From assembly GCA_003427395.1 (NCBI GenBank), contig BFEA01000570.1, positions 512,020 to 567,821 on the forward strand: a DNA stretch of 55,802 nucleotides. Reading direction: 5' to 3'. Source of the stretch: Chara braunii (Eukaryota; Streptophyta; Charophyceae; Charales; Characeae). Shown here one piece after another: positions 13,151-21,689 of this stretch (positions are counted from its first letter, which is position 1; each line of letters begins with the position of its first letter). The translations under genes and the position numbers were made by a program. The notes beneath the pieces were generated by a model, which saw nothing but the letters and a program-made list of their open reading frames with translations, did not search any database and was not told where the DNA came from.

Positions 13151-13231
13151 GAGTTTATCTCAAGAATCGAACAAGTAAGATGCTCAACGAAATAGCAAAG
13201 CTGACTGGGGTGAAAGTTAGGTTTTAACCCA
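13151..13231 (-). mobile_element. tRNA-like SINE head, remnant 1
   Basis: On the minus strand this reads as a tRNA-like segment: CAGCTTTGCTATTTCGTTGAGCA as an A-box-like region and TTGTTCGATTC as a B-box-like region. A second diverged copy lies about 220 bp away at 13373. Decayed internal Pol III promoter boxes mark tRNA-derived SINEs. Confidence 0.4.
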
Positions 13232-13372
13232 AAATGGATTTTTCCGCATCCTTCTATACCAAGTCACAATCTCACACTCACACACGACCACACTGGTCGT
13301 CGATACAACCACAAAGCAATGTACAACCTCACTTTAGGTTGCTACTAAGTTAAAAATTGAATCTTATATGCA

Positions 13373-13466
13373 AGAGTGAATCTCAAAAATTGAACATGCA
13401 ACATCCCAAATAGGAGTACAATGCTCAATCAAATGACTAAGCTAATCGGGGTGAAAGTTAAGTCTC
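13373..13466 (-). mobile_element. tRNA-like SINE head, remnant 2
   Basis: On the minus strand GATTAGCTTAGTCATTTGAT is A-box-like, followed by TGAGCATTGTACTCC and a B-box-like GTTCAATTTT. It aligns by eye with the remnant at 13151 (shared GAGTnnATCTCAAnAAT...GAAC and GGGGTGAAAGTTA on the plus strand), so the two are copies of one family in tandem. Confidence 0.45.
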
Positions 13467-14652
13467 AAAATGAATACTTAAACCACTTATACTTGGCCCA
13501 GCTGTCGGTCGTAGAAAAAATAAGAGTATAAATGTTTTCATTCGAATGAATTTGAGCGCTCTTGTATTGACCCGAACGCTTTCTAAAACTGTGGTTTGTT
13601 AACAGACACAACTTTAAGAAGTACTGGTGGTTTAAACCCACCCTAGCAAAAAACAGAAGAAGGGATTATTTCTATGATGTATATATTTTAAGTTCAGATT
13701 AAAAACAAAAACAGTCATGGAGGACAACATCAATCTTGCATGTGGTGCATCATGTTTTTTGGCCTTTTGGGTGAACTTCTCTTTCTCTTGCTTGTCGTCT
13801 TTATTTCCATCACTAACATCTATGGGAGATGACTTCATGCCTGCACGTGGAGTGTTGTAGTTTTTGGCAAGTCTGTTACACTCATCGATCTAACTTGTGG
13901 AAAGTGTTGAAAATTGTACAAAGATTGGGTGATGCATTCGACACTTTTTTGTAACCACCCATGAACAGGTTCAATATTGCGTACTTGACAATAACTACAA
14001 CATTACCATTCCTAACCATTCCCAAATGATTAGCTTTGATTGGCCGTTTCATTTTTTTTTCCTTGGGCGTTGCGTGCGCCCGCTGCTCGCATTGACATCA
14101 AACGATTGTTACACAATATGACACCAAACAACTGTTACACACTCTGACACGATGGGAGGACTCAACTTGCAAGAATGTGGTTTTTAAAATGATCCTAGTT
14201 TGAGCCTTCAATGCCCCTCTTGCTGGGCCTGTCCATTACCTCGTGTATACCAGAATATGAATAAAGTTGGTCGGAGGGGTTCTATAGTTCCCTGCTCCCT
14301 CCACCCAGACGAAGGTTTTTTTTTGTGGGATACCCAGGGCCAAGTCCCGTTACTAGGTAGTGTAGCAATGTCTCTTGACCAATGATTGACCATGACGGAT
14401 ACCCAGGACCAAGTCCCACTACGGACGATCATTTACCACCAACGCTTGACCACAACGGACGACCCTAAACCACCAACGCTCGAAACCTACGTACTCGATC
14501 AAGCGGTTGGTGGTAGATAAAACTCGATCCCCACAGTCAAGTTCAACAATCCTTGCAGAGTCTTGGGTAGTTTCCCTATACCTGCACTGACCAGACGTCA
14601 GAAAACGAGTTACAAGGCTCAGGAAATGGTCAAGGCTACCAATGAGGCTACC
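13467..14652. other. Non-coding stretch between SINE remnants
   Basis: No recognised gene. It contains an AT-rich part (13.5-14.1 kb) and a segment at 14.33-14.50 kb with short direct repeats of GGATACCCAGGnCCAAGTCCC and of ACCACAACGGACGA-type phrases. Confidence 0.4.
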
Positions 14653-14740
14653 AATGAGCCTAACTCAGTTGGTACACCCAACAACTGTTGAAACACAAAC
14701 CCATGTTCGAATCCACGTGACGGAAGTTGATGAATGAGAC
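14653..14740 (+). mobile_element. tRNA-like SINE head, family 2 copy 1
   Basis: TAACTCAGTTGGTA at 14660-14673 matches the tRNA D-arm/A-box, and GTTCGAATCC at 14704-14713 matches the B-box. The spacing of about 30 nt is tRNA-like. The same arrangement recurs at 15181. Confidence 0.55.
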
Positions 14741-15174
14741 AGTATTTCTGAATTACATGGGGCCGATCAGCTCAATGACGATATCTCAAGGCCAAAGGGA
14801 AAAAAAAAAGGTCAAGGATAGAAGTTTCGACTATAGAGGCTCGGATACCGGTCTACCGTTTTCACCCGACTAGAACACACGACCAACCTCTAGCTCGATA
14901 TGGGCCACGTTCAAGACATACTCCCACTAACATTGTTTTTTACTTATTTCTAGGCGCAACTGTCATCACATACGTCCAACTCTATCTGGGAATGCAGTCA
15001 GGTACATTTCACATAGAGTTGTCGTGAGGGCATACTCACACTACTAGTGTTTTTCAAAATGTGCATCTGACTCCAATTACAACCAGACCTGGATGCATCT
15101 GGTTGCAATGACGATCATAAATAAGGAAAGAATTCCAAGTGCGCGTATGCTATGAGTCGTACCAACTGAGATAA

Positions 15175-15250
15175 TGAGCCTATCTCAGTTGGTACGCCCA
15201 TGAACTGTTGACCTACAAACCGTTGTTCAAGTCCAATCAGTCCAACGATG
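15175..15250 (+). mobile_element. tRNA-like SINE head, family 2 copy 2
   Basis: TATCTCAGTTGGTA (15181-15194) is followed by GTTCAAGTCC (15225-15234). The preceding GAGCC and the intervening ...AACTGTTGA...CAAACC are shared with the copy at 14653, so this is the same SINE family. No clear A-tail was identified. Confidence 0.55.
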
Positions 15251-15574
15251 GGACATTAGGGTCTCTACCCTCGCCCCAAAAAACAAGGTACCATCTAGAA
15301 GGAACAGCAATGGTTCAAGATCCCAACAACCGCAGATCGGTTTTACAAGATCGACAAGATTAAACCACCAGTAGTTGGCTCAACTATTAGCCGCGGCCTT
15401 TCTCGTTATCGTATCAGGGCTTGCTGGGGTCGGCTAAGGGAAGGCCCGGGCGATGTTGAATGGGCGGACTACATGCTTCCAAGCATGACACACACGAGAA
15501 CAAAAGGGAATTCAAATGTGAAAACGAAAGAAAAACTAAAAAAACTGTCAAAACAAAAAGAGGGAGGGAGGAAG

Positions 15575-15580
<6 letters not shown>
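15251..15580. other. Non-coding, no recognised feature
   Basis: Mixed-composition DNA leading into the TA microsatellite. Overlapping short frames here run on into the repeat and are not gene-like. Confidence 0.4.
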
Positions 15581-15581
<1 letters not shown>

Positions 15582-15633
<52 letters not shown>

Positions 15634-15663
15634 GAGAGAGAGAGGGGCGGCGACCTGTTCTCT

Positions 15664-15700
<37 letters not shown>
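15582..15700. repeat. Mirror microsatellites (TA)n(GA)n ... (CT)n(TA)n
   Basis: (TA)n of about 46 bp is followed by (GA)n, a 20-base spacer, (CT)n and (TA)n. The right half is complementary to the left half, so the segment can fold into one long hairpin or cruciform. Confidence 0.9.
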
Positions 15701-16164
15701 TGTCGCAGAACTATTGACTAAGAGCATGAGCACGTGAAGTAGAAGAAGAAATAAGATGAGCAAAGAAAAGAAAAATGAAAGGACAGACAAGTAAAGAGAC
15801 AGACAAACTAGAATGACACTTTGTTTCACAGTATTATTATTTCTTTCAGTGTTTTAAAAAAAATATTTACACTGAATCAAAGGATAAAAATCAAAAACAA
15901 AGACACATTGAAATCATTCAGTTTCTTAGTCTTCTTAACGCCTCCTCCACTGTGCCTTTAACGTACAAGGCTTGCCACGTTGATGAAGTTGAGCGCGAGC
16001 TGCCCCCATCCCCGTATGCCATAACAGCCCACTTGCACGCTATGGGAAAGAGGCAGAGTGAAGGAAGAGGTGTCAAACACAAGGGAGAGAGGAGCAGAAA
16101 AGAAAAATCGATAGGCAGAGGGAGAAAAAAAATAAAAATAAAGTAAGGGTGACACAAACATCTT

Positions 16165-16460
16165 CTTTCTTTTACTGCATTTTTTTTTCTTTCACAGGTT
16201 TGCAGTTTTTGGTGAAGAGTCTACCACGTCCATTTTTCAGCACACCTGCACTTCCTTCTTCATTTTTTATTCTCATTTTCACCCTTCGGACTTTTTCTTT
16301 GAGGATGTTAGGGTGCAGGGTACAAACAAAGTAAAACGACACAAACTTATGTTCTTCTTTTACTGCAGTCTTCACTGTTTTGCAGTTTTAGTGAATGGTT
16401 TCCCACCTTTGCACATTCTTGTACACTCTTTTCAGCGCACCTGCACATTTTTGTCAGGGT
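16165..16460. repeat. Direct duplication of about 185 bp
   Basis: Two diverged copies, at about 16150-16255 and about 16330-16450, share GACACAAAC.T...TTCTTTTACTGCA, TTTGCAGTTTT.GTGAA and TTTTCAGC.CACCTGCAC. The segment lies just 3' of the minus-strand Josephin/RING ORF, so it would be in that element's 3' region. Confidence 0.6.
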
Positions 16461-16471
16461 GCAAGATACGT

Positions 16472-17950
16472 CTAAGTAAGACCTTCACGACAGATAGAAC
16501 AACTATCATAAGGATGCGGGCGATGGTAGCAGCCCTCCCGCTGATCTATAGGACGAAAACCATTCAGGTAAGCAACTTCGTCACAGCAGGAACCAGGACG
16601 GCTAGCATCGACCATACCTCTTAAGCATGCACGGCAAAGGGCATGCCGGTTGCAGATCATGACCATTGTGGGGCGTTTACCATCACAGTTAAGTGCACAT
16701 TCGCTATAGCGCCCGTAGGCACAGATGGGACATACTGCATCTGGATGCAGAGGATGTTCACAATCCGGATACAGGTGGCATCCCTGCCGACNNNNNNNNN
16801 NNNNNNNNNNNNNNNNNNNNNNNNNNNNNNNNNNNNNNNNNNNNNNNNNNNNNNNNNNNNNNNNNNNNNNNNNNNNNNNNNNNNNNNNNNNNNNNNNNNN
16901 NNNNNNNNNNNNNNNNNNNNNNNNNNNNNNNNNNNNNNNNNNNNNNNNNNNNNNNNNNNNNNNNNNNNNNNNNNNNNNNNNNNNNNNNNNNNNNNNNNNN
17001 NNNNNNNNNNNNNNNNNNNNNNNNNNNNNNNNNNNNNNNNNNNNNNNNNNNNNNNNNNNNNNNNNNNNNNNNNNNNNNNNNNNNNNNNNNNNNNNNNNNN
17101 NNNNNNNNNNNNNNNNNNNNNNNNNNNNNNNNNNNNNNNNNNNNNNNNNNNNNNNNNNNNNNNNNNNNNNNNNNNNNNNNNNNNNNNNNNNNNNNNNNNN
17201 NNNNNNNNNNNNNNNNNNNNNNNNNNNNNNNNNNNNNNNNNNNNNNNNNNNNNNGGAGGCAGGCACAGAGACAGGTGCAGAGGCGGGGACTGAAGTACAC
17301 GAGGTATCTGTAGGGTCAGTAATCTGGAAGGAGACAGACATAGAAACTGGCACAGAGACAGGTACGGAGCCAGGCACAGAGATAGGCGTAGAGGCGGGCA
17401 TGGAAGTACACGAGGTACCCATAGGGTCAATGACNTGGAGCAGTTGCAGGTTAGGGTAATTACGCACGAGATCACAGATGGCAGTAATAGTTTGCACCAT
17501 AGCACCGCCATTCCATAATTCCCAAGAACCAGAGGCACGGACAAGAGCGGTGTAGTGGCCAGGAGTATGTAGAATATAGGCACAAACATGCGAACAATGG
17601 TCCGGGTCGCCACCCGAAGGGGCACGCTGCATATCAAGTCGGCGCCTTATCGAAGCAGTCTCCGAAACAGAGACATTGAATCCCCCATGTCGAGTGTAAT
17701 TACTATCCTGTGGGGGATGCAGAGTCGGGTTATTGCCATATAACTCACGTTCCTGAGCATCAAGATCGGAAGCAATGGCCAAGAAATCAGAGTGAGTATA
17801 TGGTTCCCAACGATAGGCTTGTAGGCAGATGTTAGTAGCAGCGAGGCCACACAGATTCGGCGGAGGCCGGTCAGGCGGATTTTCTACAGAATCTCCTACA
17901 GTCCCCTTGCCAAGTTCATCCTCAGATGGTCCCTCGCCAAAAGACGGGGA
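16472..17950 (-). CDS. Josephin-like deubiquitinase plus RING-like domain of a retroelement (interrupted by gap)
   Basis: The frame is open from about 17950 to a TAG at 16472, with 463 unknown bases inside (16792-17254). The first part fits a Josephin cysteine-protease fold, which removes or trims ubiquitin. There is a Cys in NLCGLAATNICLQ (codon 17853-17851), then PYTHSDFLAIASDLDAQE (compare the FSPVELSSIAHQLDEEE helix of ataxin-3), then GGFNVSVSE. A His in GHYTALVR (17557-17555) is followed 15 residues later by the Asn of WELWNGG. In ataxin-3 the triad is C14, H119, N134, with the same His-Asn spacing and nearly the same Cys-His distance (about 99 against 105). The Gln of the oxyanion hole is not obvious. 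A Pro/Val/Ser repeat linker runs into the gap. After the gap the pattern CPIC, C-x2-RH, CRAC, CC resembles a RING domain (ubiquitin ligase type), flanked by two HP...C-x-IC repeats. No ATG start is clear. The upstream RT frame joins this one through a frameshift near 17.9 kb. Confidence 0.6.
   Translation of the reverse strand, partial: SPSFGEGPSEDELGKGTVGDSVENPPDRPPPNLCGLAATNICLQAYRWEPYTHSDFLAIASDLDAQERELYGNNPTLHPPQDSNYTRHGGFNVSVSETASIRRRLDMQRAPSGGDPDHCSHVCAYILHTPGHYTALVRASGSWELWNGGAMVQTITAICDLVRNYPNLQLLXVIDPMGTSCTSMPASTPISVPGSVPVSVPVSMSVSFQITDPTDTSCTSVPASAPVSVPASXXXXXXXXXXXXXXXXXXXXXXXXXXXXXXXXXXXXXXXXXXXXXXXXXXXXXXXXXXXXXXXXXXXXXXXXXXXXXXXXXXXXXXXXXXXXXXXXXXXXXXXXXXXXXXXXXXXXXXXXXXXXXXXXXXXXXXXXXXXXXXXXXXXXXXXXXXXRQGCHLYPDCEHPLHPDAVCPICAYGRYSECALNCDGKRPTMVMICNRHALCRACLRGMVDASRPGSCCDEVAYLNGFRPIDQREGCYHRPHPYDSCSICREGLT
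16792..17254. other. Assembly gap (463 N)
   Basis: A run of N inside the Josephin/RING ORF, starting and ending in imperfect repeats that encode Pro-Val-Ser-rich sequence. The gap is probably a collapsed tandem repeat, so the true length and frame across it are unknown. A single N also occurs at 17434. Confidence 0.99.
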
Positions 17951-19319
17951 CGGGATGTTGGGGAGGGCCGTGGTGGGGAGAATGAACGGGTTCTTCTTCG
18001 TCCAAGAACAGAGATGGAGGAAAGGGGAGTGAGCTGAGGTTGGGAAGTAGGTCGAAGTCGGCGTCTAGGACGACGAAGTAGGCTTTCTGCAGGGACAGAA
18101 CATGATGACGGAGTCTGTGTGGACGAAGTGGTTTGTGGATTAGGAAGAGGGGTAACGGATGGAAACAAAACCAGGGGAGGTAGGAGTGGTGAAGACAGGG
18201 GTGGTAGAGTAGTCGGAAGGTGGGTAACAGACGACGATAAAACCAGGGGAAATAAAGGCGGTGAAGATGGGGGGGATGAAGTCAGGGGTGGTGAAGTGGT
18301 TGAAGCAGAGACAGGGGGGGCAGTTGTAGGTGAGACCCGAAGAGGGAACTCTGCAGGTGGTAATGCAGGCATGGCCACGGATGCCATGGAGGAACACACC
18401 GAGACCAAGGGCGACACAATAGATGCGGTGGTCACGGATGCCATGGAGGAACACGCCGAGACCAAGGGCGACACAACGGCTGCGGTGGCCACGGATGCCA
18501 TGGAGGAACACATCGAGACCAAGGGCGACACAGCAGGTGTGGGTCGAGTTGCTCCCGCGGAATCAATCGTAGAAGCAACCAAGGCCGATGAGGAAGAGGC
18601 TGCGAACCGAAAAGGGGCAGCCAGGGTCACAAACGGCATGGAAGGGGTTACTAAGACTGATGAGGACGCAGGTGCGGCAGACGCAGGTAATGAAGAAGAG
18701 GCTGTGATAGGTGTGACAGGCGCCGATAATGAGGAAGGGGCTGTGACAGGCGTAGTCCGAGGAGAGTGTGTAGATACGCGAGAAAGCGGGTGATGAATAG
18801 ACCATCGAAGCATGTTGCGGAACCAGCTGGAGAGGCGGGTCACATGCGCAGGGTACNTGTATTGACGTTTACGAATATAGGAAGTCCATCCTTTCGCAAG
18901 CGTTGTTGGAGAGTGCCCGCGAAAAAGCATGCGGCGTGTGAGCATCGCTGCTGCAGTTTTGAAATCATACCAGTTGTTGCAGACATACTCAAACCTAGTA
19001 AGCTGGCCTGTAAACACTCCCGCCGGCTGGTGTGCACGGACGTTAGATGCAGCACTATGATAACGAATAATAGGGAAATTCCATTTAGCTGCTTTGTCAA
19101 AGACACTCATACGCAGGGAGTCGTCAGGGCGGACTTGGAGGCGTGCACCCAAGAATGTGCAAGAACCATCAGGCGCTGTGGTCTCCTTCCATTCGAGGCC
19201 ATAGTGCTCTGACGGTGGTGGCAGCTGTCCCCATGAGAGAACATCATCGATCAAGCGGTATGTGAACGCATACCGTTGAGCTGTGGGAAGATCACGCCGC
19301 TGGAGGTCATAGAGAGGTA
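17896..19319 (-). pseudogene. Reverse transcriptase C-terminal part and Pro/Ser-rich linker
   Basis: Reads from 19319 down to a TAG at 17896. The first residues include TYRLIDDVLSWG, a catalytic x-hydrophobic-D-D box of RT, then FLGARL and a thumb-like region (FPIIRY, GQLTRFEYVCNNWYDF, MLTRRMLFRGHSP). This last form is typical of RTs from algal and protist non-LTR or Penelope-like elements; I cannot assign the clade. About 250 residues of Ala/Ser/Pro/Thr-rich linker follow, including three 19-residue repeats (DNA unit 57 bp, 18373-18543). The palm motifs upstream of the DD box are missing: the frame is cut at about 19.32 kb by another element ending in a T-run. The downstream Josephin/RING frame is the natural continuation, offset by one base near 17.9 kb. 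A single N lies at 18857. Confidence 0.65.
18373..18543 (-). repeat. 57-bp tandem repeat, three copies, in coding linker
   Basis: Three near-identical 57-bp units (GCCATGGAGGAACAC...GAGACCAAGGGCGACACA on the plus strand). The unit is 19 codons, so the repeat keeps the minus-strand frame and yields three Ser/Val/Ala-rich peptide units. Confidence 0.9.
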
Positions 19320-19329
19320 ATTTTCATAG

Positions 19330-19331
<2 letters not shown>

Positions 19332-19365
<34 letters not shown>

Positions 19366-19660
19366 TGTTTTTTCAAAAGGCAGGTCCGAGCTGTGTCCTG
19401 CCGGTAGCTCCAGCCTCAGCATAGCCTGACATACCGGTCAACTGAGGCTCGGACTTGATAGTTGAGCTAAGAACTAGTGGTTTAAGGAAGATGGCATAGT
19501 TGAATCATCCAAATGGTCGCTAAGGAATTCCAAGTTAATCCAGACGGAAGACGATGAGGAAATCTCTCCGGAAGGCCTGAAGGAAATCCGGGTTCAATAG
19601 ACAAAATCAGCGAGGGAGGTCCACATCTTCAAGTCATCATGCAGACAACCCCTATCAACC
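19332..19660 (-). mobile_element. 3' end of a minus-strand retroelement with A-tail
   Basis: A 31-T run at 19332-19362 is an A-tail on the minus strand. The sequence before it, ending GAAAAAACAGTT on that strand, resembles the end of the plus-strand LINE at 20.6 kb (GAAAAAGAAACAGTTGTTTGGTT), suggesting related 3' ends. The insertion interrupts the RT of the Josephin element. The 5' limit is unclear and no coding sequence is seen. Confidence 0.5.
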
Positions 19661-19669
19661 AGCGGAAAG

Positions 19670-20615
19670 TGCAAATATGGTTGGAGACTGTCTACAATTG
19701 ATGGTCCCCCCACTAAAATCCCAATCAATGACTATTCTGCTAAAATTTGATATAGCCTTCACTCTGAATCCCATACCTTACAAGCCAGCTTCTCTGCCAA
19801 CTTGTCTACCCTCAACCCCCAAACACTCCACTCTTGCGTACCAACTGCCCTATGCTTTTGCTGAGAAAGGGATGGAAACCTCTGTTTTTTGTGATATCTG
19901 CCCACATCATTGTTTAGAAGATTGGTTGCACCTCTGGCAGGAATGTGTCATTGCAAGGGGATTTTGGGAATTCTTGAATTCATCATGGGCAGGGCTCTAC
20001 ACGCTGGTGGGCTTCTTTTCCAGAATCAGGACTTGGTAATCATTGGAAGGATTAGCCCCCTCTTAAAAGACCAGCAGTCGGGCCTGCTGGCTCAATACTT
20101 CAGAGCAAGATCCTTCTGGGCTCTGTGGCTAGCAAGGAGAGACAGGAGGTTCACCAACACAAACACCCCCCTGTTAGCACGACGCCCACAATTTAAGCAG
20201 ATGTTCCGTCTTGACATCATGAAAGACTGACTCAAATGCAGAAAGTCATTTACTTCAACTGAATTTGCCAGACACGCTCTCATGGACCGACTTCACACAA
20301 GACAACAACCCGTGTGCCAGCCCTTGTGAAACACGTCCCATTTCTGACAGCCCCTCTTGACTGAGAGGGTCTGGGCATGGGACGATCATGGATCACAACC
20401 AATCCTGACCACCCTCCTGCTACCTTAGTGCTACCTTGGTACTTCATACGATTTTGCTTTCAGTCTCATCTTGAAGCTAAGCCGAGTTGAGATCTCGGTA
20501 CCATATTTATTTTTTCCCGAGTAAAATGTGAGGACCCCTCATATAAGGAACGCTTGGATCCGATTTCCAGTATGAAAAAGAAACAGTTGTTTGGTTAAAA
20601 AAAAAAAAAAAAAAA
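19670..20615 (+). mobile_element. 5'-truncated LINE, C-terminal RT region, 3' UTR and A-tail
   Basis: Two overlapping plus-strand frames (19677-20039 and 19910-20230) together give the end of an L1-type ORF2. The first has a zinc-binding pattern CDIC...HLWQEC, as in plant LINE RT C-termini. The second has FWALWLARRDRRFTN, matching the IWTARNARVF segment of the better LINE at 32.2 kb. A one-base frameshift separates them. About 370 bp of 3' UTR follow, then an A-run at 20597-20615. This is a dead, 5'-truncated insertion. Confidence 0.7.
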
Positions 20616-21689
20616 CATAAAGAAAAGTATGCTCTTAGTAGGCCCTCAGTCGATTAGATGCAGCTATAAGCTACTGATCCGATAATACTTAGGTCATGTA
20701 CTTTTTGGAGTTTATGGGGATCCGACTAGTTTTCTCGGTCATAGGAAATGCCGACACCGTCGTAGGCCATTTTGGAGTTGTGGTATCCTGGCACGCCGCA
20801 CGGATTTAATTCCGGAAGAAAATATCCCGTTTTTCAATAGAGCCGTGAACGGTCTCTACAACACAAAAGATGGGGATTTTTTTTTTTTTTTATTATTTTT
20901 TTTTTATTTTTTTTTGTCCTGTCCAAATCCAGCAGCCCGTATATTCGTGGCATTTTGACCCTTCGCACACTCGGTACCGACCGCACAACTTTCAAACAGC
21001 CACACACAAGGGGACGGTCGCTTAAAGACCTTCCACTGGACCTCGTGGACTACATAGTCTTTACGAGGAAACGGGGGGGCGTCCAGTCAAAAGTGGCGGT
21101 GCTGTCGTCATACCTCCTTATTCGGCGGGACTGTAGGGACCCATTTTTCTTTCATGAGTCTCATGGTCTGGCTCTGACTTTTCGGTTTCTTTTACATTCT
21201 CTTACGTTTGAAGTACTTTCGAGTTTTATTTTTTTATTTTTATTTTTTTTAATAAATGAACAGAGACTCCGTCTATTGGTGGGGAACAACACCTGCTAGA
21301 AACCGGGTTCAGCGTCCCATTTACAAAATATTAAGATAAAGCTATGGATAGAGTTTGGAACAAAGACCTTAGAAACCTCTGAATTCCACCAGCATTGATT
21401 GCCAGGGGGGAAGCCCCGATGATTAACTAAGTGAGTTACTTCTGATTTAACATAAGGTCACTGTTTGTGGCATGAAGACTGTAACAAAAACACCCCAGAG
21501 CCCGGAGGGGCACCAAAGACCTGGGGTGTTTTGTCATCTATCGTGGTGAGAGGACAAGGGATACATGGTGCGGGGGGGGGGGAAGGCAGGGAATAATGTA
21601 CCCAGACACAAACAATTCAGTCACCTCTGTCACAATTAGGCATGTTCAGGCACGCTCGTACACACCCATGTACACTCATGCGTGTCTGC
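20616..21689. other. Non-coding with T-rich runs and an inverted repeat
   Basis: No recognised gene. T-rich tracts lie at about 20877-20917 and 21225-21255. The 114-codon frame at 20955-21299 has no domain. A perfect 12-bp inverted repeat lies at about 21487-21534 (separate entry). An 11-G run occurs near 21572. Confidence 0.5.
21487..21534. other. Perfect 12-bp inverted repeat (stem-loop)
   Basis: AAAACACCCCAG pairs exactly with CTGGGGTGTTTT across a loop of about 21 bases that is itself GC-rich. It could be a hairpin or the vestige of terminal inverted repeats. Nothing nearby decides between these. Confidence 0.7.

Noticed and set aside
18119-18793. 224-codon plus-strand frame, Gly/Glu/Thr-rich
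   Set aside because: Antisense of the Ser/Pro linker of the RT-Josephin element; low complexity.
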